A stretch of DNA of 64,000 bases. It comes from CG1-02-35-72 sp045046885 (GTDB lineage: Bacteria; Bacteroidota; Bacteroidia; Flavobacteriales; Flavobacteriaceae). Position numbers and translations under genes: made by a program. The notes beneath the pieces are model-generated. The model was not told where the DNA came from. It saw only the letters and a program-made list of their open reading frames with translations, and did no database searches. This document shows positions 16,533-25,454 of the stretch, piece after piece; within the stretch, counting starts at the first letter, position 1, and each line of letters starts with the position of its first letter. The stretch is taken from NCBI GenBank assembly GCA_045046885.1, contig JASFYX010000039.1, forward strand, positions 10,708 through 74,707, given 5' to 3'.

Positions 16533-18605
16533 ATGATAGTTAGTTGTAAGGGGAAAGATTTCAAAAATAACATTAAGGTAATTTCTGACTATGTTTTATC
16601 CGAAGGTATTAATAATCAAGCACTCAAGCCTGATTATTTAATTCATTTATTGTCAATCTATTTACAGTCCCTAATATTCTATAAAAATAATGTTTTAAGA
16701 AAATATATAGTTGTATTAAATAAGAAACCCTTAATTATAAAATTTGGTAATTCTGACGACACGGGTAAAGAACATATTTTAGATTTTATTGAAATTGGAG
16801 GACACATTGTGATTAAAATATTTAAGGATTTATCAAATACCAACGTAACAAAAAAAACATTTGAAAAATTACAAAAATTATTGATAGAAGTTATTAACTC
16901 TAAACATATTAATTTTGTAGTAAAGTTTTCTATAATTCATTCAGAAACAAATGATTTTAGACAAACAAATGATAATCTGTTATTCTTGATTGAAGAAGAA
17001 TTAGCTTTCCAAGCGATTTCAAATAGAATCAATTTGATATATTACTTGCTAAAGAATAAAGATAACCAACAGTATAAAGATAATTCTGACAAAATTTTCA
17101 GCCTTTTTAATGACTATATTAAATTTTATTTTAAAAACTGTATTTATAGAAATCATTTTATCAAAGGTATTAACATAGTTGATTCTGAATTAGATAAGTT
17201 TAATCAAAATAACTTAAGTGACACTTCTGATAAGAATGAATTAATAAATATTATTTTAGATAGTCTCATTACATACAATAATCTATTTCAATTAATATCA
17301 AAAGAAGTGATTAATGAATACTTTGATGATTATAAAAAATATTTAAATAATTCAAATCAAAGTAAATTACTAAGCCATATTAATTTCAACCCTAATAATT
17401 TCTCACTTGATGATTTTAATTTTAAAATGGTCTCTCCTGGTTATGGTAATACCGATTTAAATGAATTGACGTCTCATATTTATTTTGTTATTCAAGTTAG
17501 TGGAAACTGGGGAGATTTCAGTATCATAAAAGATGGTATTTTAATAGAATTTAAAAAAATTAATAATTTATATGATGATCCAATATTTTCAATGTATGAT
17601 TCAACAAATCTTAATTTAAATGGCATGCCTTTATCAATTTTTTCAGATACAGTTGGAAATATTTCAACTTCTTGCCAAATAACATTTAATATCAATAATT
17701 TTTATCATCCAGATTTTGAAATTGTAAATGGCACAGTAAAACAATATGATTTAAGCCTAACTAAAGCAAAACATGGTGGAAAATATTATCCACATAAAGA
17801 TCTTTTAGTCGAAATCTTATATAAATTAAAGAATGAAAATAAATTACCATTCGATTTAAAAAAAGAAGATATAAATTCAAGCTTGATTTCTAATTATTAT
17901 ATTTTATATAAAAATAGAGATAAGGTTATAGATCAAAAAATATATTCAATAACTAATTTTAACTCTTTCTATAAATTGAAAGAAAGATATTTCGAAAATA
18001 TCAACCGTTTTGAACTAGAAAACAATAGTAGCTTTAGAGATTTTATGAATAATTTTGAGATTTTTAATTCAAAACAATTTTTAGAATTTTGTTATTTTTT
18101 TCTAGAAAAGACTATAAAAAAGTCAATCGAATACGGAGGCCTTTACAAAAACATGTGGACTGATAAGAAAGGAGAACTTACTCCCATATTAGAGGTTAAG
18201 GCTCAACTTATAATTTATAACCAAATTCGACTACTTCTAGAAATGAATGGCGTTAGTATTCTACGTGAACCTGTTTCTGCTAATGGGAGCTTAGATTTTT
18301 ATTTTCATTATACCCTTAATAATAAATCATTAAAGGTTTGTGTCGAGTTAAAGAACGGACATCATCAAGAAGTCGATACAGGTAACTATAAGCAATTATC
18401 CGAATATATAAACGATACTGGAGATAAAGAGGGTATTTATTTAGTGCTATGGTATAAAAGCAACAATTTTAAGAAACCAACTAAATATAAATCTATTGAT
18501 GATTTACAAAAAAAATTAGATTCCAACCCAACAAAAGGGTTAAGAATAAAAAATATGATTATTGATTGCTCAAACGATAAAATATCTCCTTCAAAAAAAA
18601 GATAG
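16533..18605 (+). CDS. Orphan large protein with C-terminal PD-(D/E)XK nuclease-like domain
   Basis: A 690-residue protein of unknown family, extremely rich in Asn, Lys and Ile and visibly more AT-rich than its neighbours. The C-terminal ~140 residues carry a PD-(D/E)XK-type pattern: helix with E554 and E570, then D588 (SLDFYFHY), E605-L-K607 (VCVELKNGHH) and a following helix with Q621 (YKQLSEYI). This order E-D-ExK-Q is that of many restriction-type nucleases. The N-terminal ~550 residues show no motif I recognise; they may sense or bind a target. No methyltransferase, helicase or toxin partner is adjacent. Inverted hairpin pairs lie on both sides and an HUH transposase gene follows. A role in defence or genome maintenance is inference from domain and context. 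Confidence 0.7.
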   Translation: MIVSCKGKDFKNNIKVISDYVLSEGINNQALKPDYLIHLLSIYLQSLIFYKNNVLRKYIVVLNKKPLIIKFGNSDDTGKEHILDFIEIGGHIVIKIFKDLSNTNVTKKTFEKLQKLLIEVINSKHINFVVKFSIIHSETNDFRQTNDNLLFLIEEELAFQAISNRINLIYYLLKNKDNQQYKDNSDKIFSLFNDYIKFYFKNCIYRNHFIKGINIVDSELDKFNQNNLSDTSDKNELINIILDSLITYNNLFQLISKEVINEYFDDYKKYLNNSNQSKLLSHINFNPNNFSLDDFNFKMVSPGYGNTDLNELTSHIYFVIQVSGNWGDFSIIKDGILIEFKKINNLYDDPIFSMYDSTNLNLNGMPLSIFSDTVGNISTSCQITFNINNFYHPDFEIVNGTVKQYDLSLTKAKHGGKYYPHKDLLVEILYKLKNENKLPFDLKKEDINSSLISNYYILYKNRDKVIDQKIYSITNFNSFYKLKERYFENINRFELENNSSFRDFMNNFEIFNSKQFLEFCYFFLEKTIKKSIEYGGLYKNMWTDKKGELTPILEVKAQLIIYNQIRLLLEMNGVSILREPVSANGSLDFYFHYTLNNKSLKVCVELKNGHHQEVDTGNYKQLSEYINDTGDKEGIYLVLWYKSNNFKKPTKYKSIDDLQKKLDSNPTKGLRIKNMIIDCSNDKISPSKKR

Positions 18606-18678
18606 TTTTTCAGTTCTTCTCTAAATGAACAATAATAAAAATTATTCTTTTATGAATTTTATATTTTCGATTTATATT

Positions 18679-18745
18679 GTCCCGTAGGGACGACATATAG
18701 CTAATAAAATGTTTAGACTTGGTTTAACTGTGCCTTTAGGTACAG
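18679..18745. repeat. Paired-hairpin repeat, copy 2 (right of the nuclease gene)
   Basis: Hairpin B', GTCCCGTAGGGAC (18679-18691), then 36 bases, then hairpin A', CTGTGCCTTTAGGTACAG (18728-18745). It is copy 1 in inverted orientation, so the two copies bound the nuclease gene like imperfect terminal inverted repeats of about 67 bp. The transposase start codon lies 63 bp beyond it. Confidence 0.8.
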
Positions 18746-18808
18746 CATATAAATCTTAAAATATAAATAATTATAACTACCTTTGATTTAGCAATTTACT
18801 AAGATGTT

Positions 18809-19270
18809 ATGGCAAATACTTATACACAAATATATGTTCAAGTAGTAATTGTTGTTAAAAACAGACAATGTCTTATAAAAAATACTTGGAAAACCGAGCT
18901 ATATAAATACATTACAGGTATTATTAAAAATAACGGACATAAAGTTATGCAAATAAACGGTGTGACGGATCACATTCATATTTTAATTGGTTTAAAACCG
19001 AGTCAATCACTATCTGAATTAATGAAATATGTTAAACAAGATTCATCTAAATGGGTTAATCAGAATAATTTTTTAAAAGTTAAGTTTTCTTGGCAAAGCG
19101 GCTATGGTGCCTTTAGTTATGCAACTTCTCAAGTCCCTAACGTCATTAGTTATATCCAAAACCAAGAAGAACATCATAAAAAGAAGTCATTTTCTGAAGA
19201 GTATTTAGACTTTTTAAACGACTATAAAATTTCATTTGATAAGCAATACCTGTTTCGCTCTGTAAAATAA
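18809..19270 (+). CDS. IS200/IS605-type HUH transposase (REP-associated-like)
   Basis: A 153-residue Y1 single-strand transposase, normal length for IS200 TnpA. The HUH motif is H55-I-H57 in GVTDHIHILIGL, and the catalytic tyrosine is Y115 in VISYIQNQEEHHKK with Q119 in the expected YxxxQ spacing. Such enzymes cut and rejoin single-stranded DNA at subterminal hairpins. All key residues are present, so it may be active. Paired palindromes lie 5' of it (18679-18745) but no matching hairpin lies 3' before the next gene. This resembles a REP-associated transposase serving repeats elsewhere more than a complete IS200 copy. No TnpB/IscB-type partner is present. Confidence 0.88.
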   Translation: MANTYTQIYVQVVIVVKNRQCLIKNTWKTELYKYITGIIKNNGHKVMQINGVTDHIHILIGLKPSQSLSELMKYVKQDSSKWVNQNNFLKVKFSWQSGYGAFSYATSQVPNVISYIQNQEEHHKKKSFSEEYLDFLNDYKISFDKQYLFRSVK

Positions 19271-19288
19271 ACACCTTTAAATTAAAAA

Positions 19289-19846
19289 ATGGCATTTCAA
19301 AAATTAACTACTTCCCGTCTAACTTTAAGATTTATTAAACAATCTGATATAGAAAATATTCACAATTTACAATCTATACCAGAGGTAGATAAATACAATA
19401 CATTGGGTATTCCTAAAGATTTATCTGAGACAAAAGCGGTAATGATGCCTTCTTTTAAAGATTTAAAACAAGACGCTATTAAACGTTACACTTTTGTAAT
19501 TGAACTGAATAAAAGTCAAGAATTCATAGGGCTAATCGCTCTGAATTTAGGAAATCCTAAATATAAAAGTGCCGAAGTTTGGTATAAATTACTGCCGAAA
19601 TATTGGCGCAAAGGCTACGCAACAGAAACTGTTAACATTTTGTTGGAATTTGGCTTTAACACCCTTAAATTACACCGCATTGAAGCGGGTTGTGCTGTAA
19701 ATAATATAGGATCTATAAAAGTTTTAGAAAAAGTAGGGATGTCATACGAAGGACGTAAAAGAAAGACATTACCCTTAAAATCTGGATGGAGCGATAACTT
19801 TGAATATGGTATTCTTGAAAGCGATTACAAATTTTCATCTAAATAG
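19289..19846 (+). CDS. GNAT N-acetyltransferase (RimJ/RimL type)
   Basis: A 185-residue acetyltransferase. The N-terminus KLTTSRLTLRFIKQSDIENI, the middle FIGLIALNLGN, the acetyl-CoA loop KYWRKGYATETVNILLEFGF (Q/RxxGxA-like) and HRIEAGCAVNNIGSIKVLEKVGM are typical of the RimJ/RimL subgroup, which acetylates protein or small-molecule amino groups from acetyl-CoA. The substrate is unknown. It starts 18 bp after the transposase stop codon, so the mobile island ends here. Confidence 0.88.
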   Translation: MAFQKLTTSRLTLRFIKQSDIENIHNLQSIPEVDKYNTLGIPKDLSETKAVMMPSFKDLKQDAIKRYTFVIELNKSQEFIGLIALNLGNPKYKSAEVWYKLLPKYWRKGYATETVNILLEFGFNTLKLHRIEAGCAVNNIGSIKVLEKVGMSYEGRKRKTLPLKSGWSDNFEYGILESDYKFSSK

Positions 19847-19938
19847 AGCTACAAATATTTATAGTTTATTAAGGCATTACATTCATTAAAAAGAATATCT
19901 TTACCGATTATTAATTTCAAACTAAAAAACAACCAAAA

Positions 19939-21759
19939 ATGAAGCCTAAACACTCCTTTCATATCCCCGTTATGGGTATTGGGTTTACTATTGACACCCC
20001 TTTAAAAGTCTCGAAATTCGGCATAGATTCTGTCATTTCTTTGGTAGATGATATTCTGCTTGAAAAATTGCGTAAAATGTATTGCGAAAAGTTTAAAATG
20101 CCTTACCAAGAAATCTCAAATAAAATTGAAGATTTTCGCGCTAAACGCATCACCTCTTATCTCAATATGATAAATGATTTGGCTAAAGAAAAGTTTGAAG
20201 ATTTAAAAAACAGTTCTCACGATAAAATTGAAGATATTAAAGCTTATTTTAACATGCTTCCTGACGGATTAGCTGTTAAAAATGAGTTTAAAAAGTTACT
20301 AGACAGTCAGTCTCCTTTTGAAGATTTAAAGCAATGGTTGAAAGAAACTATGACAATGGGTAGCATTGATGTGAATATCATGACCAAAGTCGATAAAGAG
20401 AATTATTTAAAAGGTGAAAAATTACCTTCAATTTACAATGATGCACATGCTGCATTACGTGGTTTTGCCGAAAGCGATTTAAATTCTTCCGTAATTTTAT
20501 CAGCAGGAATGAACCCTAGATTATATGCTTATCTTGAAGAATTTGCTGATTTTTTCCCAGATGAAAATGGCAACATAAAAAAGAAAATTATTTTGAAGGT
20601 GAGCGATTTCCGCTCGGCTTTAATTCAGGGGAAATTTTTAGCAAAAAAAGGTATTTGGATTTCCGAATACCGTATAGAATCAGGATTAAATTGTGGTGGT
20701 CATGCTTTTGCAACAGACGGCTATTTAATGGGTCCTATCTTATCAGAGTTTAAAGAAAAGCGCCAAGAACTTTCTCAAGAGATTTACAGTATACTAGTTA
20801 GGTCACTTGAAAATAAAAATCGCATTATTCCTAAAACACCTTTAACTATAAAAATTACGGCTCAAGGCGGTGTTGGCACAACTGCCGAACATCAATTTTT
20901 AATAGACCAATACAATGTTGATTCAGTGGGTTGGGGTACACCTTTTTTATTGGTTCCTGAAGTGACTAATGTAGATGACAAAACACTCAATCAATTGGTT
21001 AAAGCTAAAGAAGACGATTTGTATTTGAGTAATATTTCGCCATTAGGCGTTCCTTTTAACAGTCTAAGAGGCAATACAAAAGATGCCGAACGTATTGCGC
21101 AAGTTAATACTGGGCGTCCTGGCAGTGCTTGTCCAAGACAGTTTGTTAAGCTGAGCAAAGAATTCTCTGAAAAAGCTATTTGTTTGGCATCACGTCAGTA
21201 TCAAAGTTTAAAAATTAAAACTTTGGAAGCTATGAATTTGTCGACTGAAGCATATCAAAAAAAATACAATGCTATTGTTGAAAAAACGTGTACTTGTGTC
21301 GGATTAGGGACTTCTGCCCTTTTGGTTAATGGATTAGATACCAAAACCGAAGGTCTCGGCGTATCAGTTTGCCCAGGTCCTAATATGGCTTATTTTTCAA
21401 AAATTATGACACTTAAAGAAATGGTTGCTCATATTTATGGCAGAAATAATGTAATTTCAAGAACAGATCGTCCTAATATGTTTATCAACGAAATCAATAT
21501 TTATATTGACTATTTAAAAGATAAATTTGATGAAGCTAAAGAAGATATTACTGCTAAACAAGGAAAGTATTTTTTAAATTTTGCTAGCAATCTCAATGAT
21601 GGTATTCAATATTACAATAATCTATTTACCGACTTTAAAGACAAGTTTACCGAAACAAAATCGGATATATTAAGAGATTTAGAAGATTGTAAAGAAGCTT
21701 TGAATCTTTTAAATCTTGACATTCAAAATCATCAATTAATAGCTGTTCCGGTAAAATAG
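19939..21759 (+). CDS. Conserved-looking 606-residue protein, possible TIM-barrel/flavin-like, unknown
   Basis: I do not recognise this gene with confidence. There is no signal peptide, so it should be cytoplasmic. Notable blocks are GLNCGGHAFATDG (249-261), KITAQGGVGTTAEHQFL near 305-321 and GWGTPFLLVPEVTNVD near 332-347. Glycine loops of this kind resemble phosphate/flavin-binding turns of nitronate-monooxygenase or glutamate-synthase-like barrels. Four cysteines stand in motif-like settings: C398 (GSACPRQF), C451 and C453 (TCTCVGLG), C478 (VSVCPGPN); they could bind metal or an Fe-S cluster. Both ends are helical and charged. It lies 15 bp before an HI0933-like flavoprotein on the same strand, suggesting co-expression and perhaps a redox pair. 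All function statements are inference. Confidence 0.6.
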   Translation: MKPKHSFHIPVMGIGFTIDTPLKVSKFGIDSVISLVDDILLEKLRKMYCEKFKMPYQEISNKIEDFRAKRITSYLNMINDLAKEKFEDLKNSSHDKIEDIKAYFNMLPDGLAVKNEFKKLLDSQSPFEDLKQWLKETMTMGSIDVNIMTKVDKENYLKGEKLPSIYNDAHAALRGFAESDLNSSVILSAGMNPRLYAYLEEFADFFPDENGNIKKKIILKVSDFRSALIQGKFLAKKGIWISEYRIESGLNCGGHAFATDGYLMGPILSEFKEKRQELSQEIYSILVRSLENKNRIIPKTPLTIKITAQGGVGTTAEHQFLIDQYNVDSVGWGTPFLLVPEVTNVDDKTLNQLVKAKEDDLYLSNISPLGVPFNSLRGNTKDAERIAQVNTGRPGSACPRQFVKLSKEFSEKAICLASRQYQSLKIKTLEAMNLSTEAYQKKYNAIVEKTCTCVGLGTSALLVNGLDTKTEGLGVSVCPGPNMAYFSKIMTLKEMVAHIYGRNNVISRTDRPNMFINEINIYIDYLKDKFDEAKEDITAKQGKYFLNFASNLNDGIQYYNNLFTDFKDKFTETKSDILRDLEDCKEALNLLNLDIQNHQLIAVPVK

Positions 21760-21774
21760 TTTTATATTGTCTAA

Positions 21775-22980
21775 ATGAAAACTTTTATTGTAATTGGTGG
21801 TGGTGCCGCTGGCTATTTTGCAGCCATTAATACTGCTGAAAGACATCCCGATTTAAAAGTTATTATCCTTGAAGCTACAAGTAAGGTTTTACAAAAAGTA
21901 AAAGTTTCTGGCGGTGGTCGCTGTAATGTAACCAATGCTTGTTTTGAACCTAAAGAATTGGTGAAAAACTATCCCAGAGGTCAAAAAGAATTATTGGGCC
22001 CTTTTCATCAGTTTATGACAGGCGATACAATGCAATGGTTTGAAGAACGGGATGTACCTTTAAAAATTGAAGAAGATAATAGGGTTTTTCCAAAATCAAA
22101 TAGTTCGCAAAGTATTATAGATTGTTTTCTCGGTCAAGCCGATAAATATGGTGTCGAACTCCTAACCAATCATCGCGTAAGCAGTATTAAAAAAGAAGGC
22201 TATTTATTTAAAATCCTAATGCCTCAAAAAACTTTTACAGCAGATTATCTGCTGATTGCTACAGGCAGTAGCTCCAAAATGTTTCCAATAATTAAAAGTT
22301 TAGGTCATAAAATTATGGATACTATCCCCTCTTTATTCACTTTTAATATTGCTGATAAACGTCTGAAAGGTAATATGGGGCTTTCTGTGCCTTTTGGACG
22401 TGTAAAAGTTTTAAATACAAAACTAATTGCACAAGGGCCTATTTTAATTACACATTGGGGATTGAGCGGCCCCGCCATTTTAAAACTCTCGGCTTGGGGA
22501 GCTCTTGATTTAAATCAAAAGAATTACCAGTTTGAAATTGAAGTCAATTGGTGCGATAAAAAGCAAGAAACTGTATTAAATTTATTGACTATTCATAAAA
22601 AAGAATATCCCAAAAAACGGATATATTTATACAGCCCTTTTAAAGAAATTCCGAAACGTTTGTGGCAAAAGTTGTTTGAGGTTTCTGAAATTCAAGAGCA
22701 AACAACTTGGGCACAATTAAGTAATACCCAGCTACAAAATCTGGTAAAGCAACTCACTAAAAGTTTTTTTAAAGTCACTGGTAAAAGCACTTTTAAAGAA
22801 GAATTTGTAACGGCGGGAGGTGTTAATTTAAAAGAAATTAATTTTAAACACTTTGAAAGCAAACTACATAAAAACCTCTTTTTTGCCGGTGAAGTTTTAA
22901 ATATTGATGCCGTAACAGGCGGATTTAATTTTCAGAATGCGTGGACAGGTGCTTGGATTGTAGCACAGTCTTTAAAATAA
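21775..22980 (+). CDS. HI0933-like NAD(P)/FAD-dependent oxidoreductase (YhiN/BaiN family)
   Basis: A 401-residue flavoprotein with N-terminal dinucleotide motif VIGGGAAGYFAA, the family hallmark KVKVSGGGRCNVTNACF near residue 40, LLIATGSSSKMFPI in the middle and the C-terminal EVLNIDAVTGGFNFQNAW that closes the FAD site. BaiN of gut clostridia belongs to this family, but most members, including YhiN of E. coli, have no assigned reaction. It is 15 bp downstream of the 606-residue gene and ends in a strong terminator. Confidence 0.9.
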   Translation: MKTFIVIGGGAAGYFAAINTAERHPDLKVIILEATSKVLQKVKVSGGGRCNVTNACFEPKELVKNYPRGQKELLGPFHQFMTGDTMQWFEERDVPLKIEEDNRVFPKSNSSQSIIDCFLGQADKYGVELLTNHRVSSIKKEGYLFKILMPQKTFTADYLLIATGSSSKMFPIIKSLGHKIMDTIPSLFTFNIADKRLKGNMGLSVPFGRVKVLNTKLIAQGPILITHWGLSGPAILKLSAWGALDLNQKNYQFEIEVNWCDKKQETVLNLLTIHKKEYPKKRIYLYSPFKEIPKRLWQKLFEVSEIQEQTTWAQLSNTQLQNLVKQLTKSFFKVTGKSTFKEEFVTAGGVNLKEINFKHFESKLHKNLFFAGEVLNIDAVTGGFNFQNAWTGAWIVAQSLK

Positions 22981-23013
22981 AAAAGTCCTCTAATTTTCAT
23001 AAAAGGACTTTTT
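22981..23013. terminator. Hairpin terminator between convergent genes
   Basis: AAAAGTCCT and AGGACTTTT form a 9-bp stem with a 14-base loop, starting right after the HI0933-like gene's stop codon. The symmetric A/T ends allow it to work for the convergent gene at 23038 as well. Confidence 0.75.
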
Positions 23014-23037
23014 AATAGTTCAACTGATAAATATGTT

Positions 23038-23388
23038 TTATTCAGTACGCAACCAAGTCAATAAAATAATACCAATTCTACCAATTAAAAAAGTTACAAA
23101 GCCAAACATAGGTACAATAAAACTAATTTTCAAACCCGCTGCCAACATTGCTGGCGAAATATCACCCGCTGCCTCAATGGCGTCAAAGGCGCCAATTAAA
23201 CCAATTACCTGCCCTAAAAGCCCCCAAACAAAAGCAAATAGACTTACAGAACTAATGAGTTTTAATGTCTTCTGTACATTCCCTTTATTGATAAATCCCT
23301 TTACTGTTAAGGCAATATTAACAATAATTAAAAGCACTAGTGGATACATAAAAGTTGGGCCACCGTCATTAATAATAGATAAAAACAT
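23038..23388 (-). CDS. Small MotA/TolQ/ExbB-like membrane protein
   Basis: A 116-residue protein with three membrane segments (about 12-30, 45-70 and 88-112). The TolQ/ExbB-like stretch GLLGQVIGLIGAFDAIEAAG followed by DISPAMLAAGLKISFIVPMFG matches the core of proton-channel subunits. True ExbB proteins are about twice as long, and no ExbD partner lies nearby. It is thus a reduced stand-alone member of a type seen in flavobacteria. Energy coupling is not demonstrated. Confidence 0.7.
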   Translation of the reverse strand: MFLSIINDGGPTFMYPLVLLIIVNIALTVKGFINKGNVQKTLKLISSVSLFAFVWGLLGQVIGLIGAFDAIEAAGDISPAMLAAGLKISFIVPMFGFVTFLIGRIGIILLTWLRTE

Positions 23389-23599
23389 AATAGTTAAATT
23401 TTAAAGTTATACAGGGTCAAAAGTATCTGATATAACTTATGACATAATTTAAATGCGACCAAATTAAGTTTTAAATCGCGTTTTGACAAATTAAACACAT
23501 TTTTGAGTAAGTAGATATTTTTATGTAGAATCCCCTCTTAAATAGGTTATTTGTCTATTTTAGTATTTTTATAAATTAAAAAATTGTCATTTTGCATTT

Positions 23600-24655
23600 A
23601 TGATGGTTAAAGATTTTCTTCTTAAAATAAAGTTTGTTCCACTACATATTGTTTTTTGGATTCTTGTATGGTTGTTCTACACTTATTTTTTCGGATTTAA
23701 TTCAGAAAATAAAAACTATATCTATTGGTTTTCGAGCATTTTAATTCCGGTTACAATATTTGCGTCCTATACAACTGTTTATTATTTGATTCCTAAATAT
23801 CTATTGGTCAAAAAACACAGCTTATTTATACTCTATAGCCTTTATGTTTTTATAGGTGCCGCTTATATTATAAGTCTTTCTATGTTTTTTGGATTTGTTT
23901 ATATGTCTGAATTAAATTTTTTGGATATGCCACCACTCAGTAAAAGCATGCCTTTCATTCTGATGAGTGTTTATGTTGTTGTAACAATTGCTTCAGCTTT
24001 TAAATTATTACAACACAGTTATATCACTTTAAAAAAACACAAAACTTTAGAAAATAAATTCTTACAAACACAACTGGTTTTAAAAGAAGAAGAATTGAAG
24101 TTTTTAAAGATGCAAATCCATCCGCATTTTTTGTTTAACACCTTAAATACGCTTTACGGATTTGCCTTAAAAAAAGCCGATGAAACCCCAGAAATGATTT
24201 TAAAACTGTCTAATTTATTAGACTACATTTTATATCAAATAAATAAACCCTTTGTATCTTTAAAGGACGAGATTGGTCATATTGAAGACTACATAGCCTT
24301 AGAAAAAATGCGCTTTCACAATTCACTTAAAATTGAAATTAATAGTCAGAATGCCAATGGCAATTTAAAAATTGCACCAATGCTGTTGTTGCCATTTGTT
24401 GAAAACAGTTTTAAACACGGTGCTATTATTGAGGGCAATTTAAAGATTGATATTGTGATTAAATCTGATAAAAGTAATATTGAGTTTACTATTTCTAACA
24501 CATGTAATTCCGATAATCCGATGACGGAAGGTATCGGACTTAAAAATATAAAGAAACGTTTAGAAATGTTATATTCAAATCGTTATACCTTGATTATAGA
24601 TAATTCAGCCGATTATTTTAAAGTCGTCTTAAAATTGCAAACACATGAAAATTAA
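23600..24655 (+). CDS. LytS-type sensor histidine kinase
   Basis: A 351-residue membrane kinase with four hydrophobic segments in the first ~135 residues, a short coiled-coil linker, and the His_kinase box KMQIHPHFLFNTLNTLYG, whose phospho-accepting histidine is H176. An HATPase segment follows with N-box LLPFVENSFKHG and G-box GIGLKNIKKRLEMLY. There is no extracellular sensor domain, so the signal is probably read in or at the membrane. It overlaps the response-regulator gene by 11 bases; the two form one operon. Confidence 0.92.
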   Translation: MMVKDFLLKIKFVPLHIVFWILVWLFYTYFFGFNSENKNYIYWFSSILIPVTIFASYTTVYYLIPKYLLVKKHSLFILYSLYVFIGAAYIISLSMFFGFVYMSELNFLDMPPLSKSMPFILMSVYVVVTIASAFKLLQHSYITLKKHKTLENKFLQTQLVLKEEELKFLKMQIHPHFLFNTLNTLYGFALKKADETPEMILKLSNLLDYILYQINKPFVSLKDEIGHIEDYIALEKMRFHNSLKIEINSQNANGNLKIAPMLLLPFVENSFKHGAIIEGNLKIDIVIKSDKSNIEFTISNTCNSDNPMTEGIGLKNIKKRLEMLYSNRYTLIIDNSADYFKVVLKLQTHEN

Positions 24656-25355
24656 CTGTCTTATTGTAGATGACGAGCCTGTTGCGCGTGAAATATTAGA
24701 ATCTTACACCGCTAAAATTCCGCAACTTAATTTGGTAAAAAGTTGTCAAAATGCTGCCGAAGCACTTGATTTACTCAACACTAAAAATATAGACTTGCTC
24801 CTACTAGATATTAATATGCCCAATATTTCGGGATTACAACTGGCAAAAGCTACAAGTAGCAAAACAGCCGTCATTTTCACGACGGCTTATCGAGAATATG
24901 CCATTGACGGATTTGATTTGCAGGCTGTTGATTATTTATTAAAACCCATCTCTTTCGACAGGTTTTTAAAAGCCATTAACAAATATTTTGAGTTGAGTCA
25001 TAAAAATACAATATCAAATGACAATTCAAATGATTTATCAAAAAACGATTTTATATTTATCCGATCAGACAGAAAAATGGTAAAACTAAATTTTGACACC
25101 ATTTTATATATTGAAAGCTTAAGCGATTATGTCAAAATATTCACAAAAGATTCTATGTTCATCACAAGAGAAACCATCACCAATATTGAATCTAAATTAC
25201 CTCATGAAAAGTTTTTAAGAATACATCGCTCCTATTTGGTTGCTCTTGATAAAATCAATTCCTACACTAAAGAACATCTCGAAATTAATGACAAAGCTTT
25301 GCCTTTAAGCAGAACATACAAGACTTCAGTTTTAAGTATTTTAGATAATATTTAA
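24645..25355 (+). CDS. LytTR-family response regulator
   Basis: A 236-residue regulator with an N-terminal receiver domain: acidic pocket DDEP at residues 9-12, phosphorylation site D55 in LLLLDINMPN, and conserved lysine in YLLKPISF. The C-terminal LytTR DNA-binding domain contains FIRSDRKMVKL, ILYIESLSDYVKI and RIHRSYLVALDKI. It is the partner of the kinase that overlaps its start. The next gene, a small secreted protein 100 bp downstream, is a plausible target by position only. Confidence 0.93.
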   Translation: MKINCLIVDDEPVAREILESYTAKIPQLNLVKSCQNAAEALDLLNTKNIDLLLLDINMPNISGLQLAKATSSKTAVIFTTAYREYAIDGFDLQAVDYLLKPISFDRFLKAINKYFELSHKNTISNDNSNDLSKNDFIFIRSDRKMVKLNFDTILYIESLSDYVKIFTKDSMFITRETITNIESKLPHEKFLRIHRSYLVALDKINSYTKEHLEINDKALPLSRTYKTSVLSILDNI

Positions 25356-25454
25356 GTACCCTTACTAAGTTGATGTTAAACTTCTGTTAAGGACTAAACT
25401 ATTTAATTTGAATAGGGTCTTAATCATTAATTTTACAATCCTAAATTTAATTTC

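Noticed and set aside
18809..19270. Complete IS200/IS605 insertion sequence with TnpB
   Set aside because: Only the Y1 transposase gene is present; no TnpB or IscB frame is found, and no hairpin follows the gene before the acetyltransferase.
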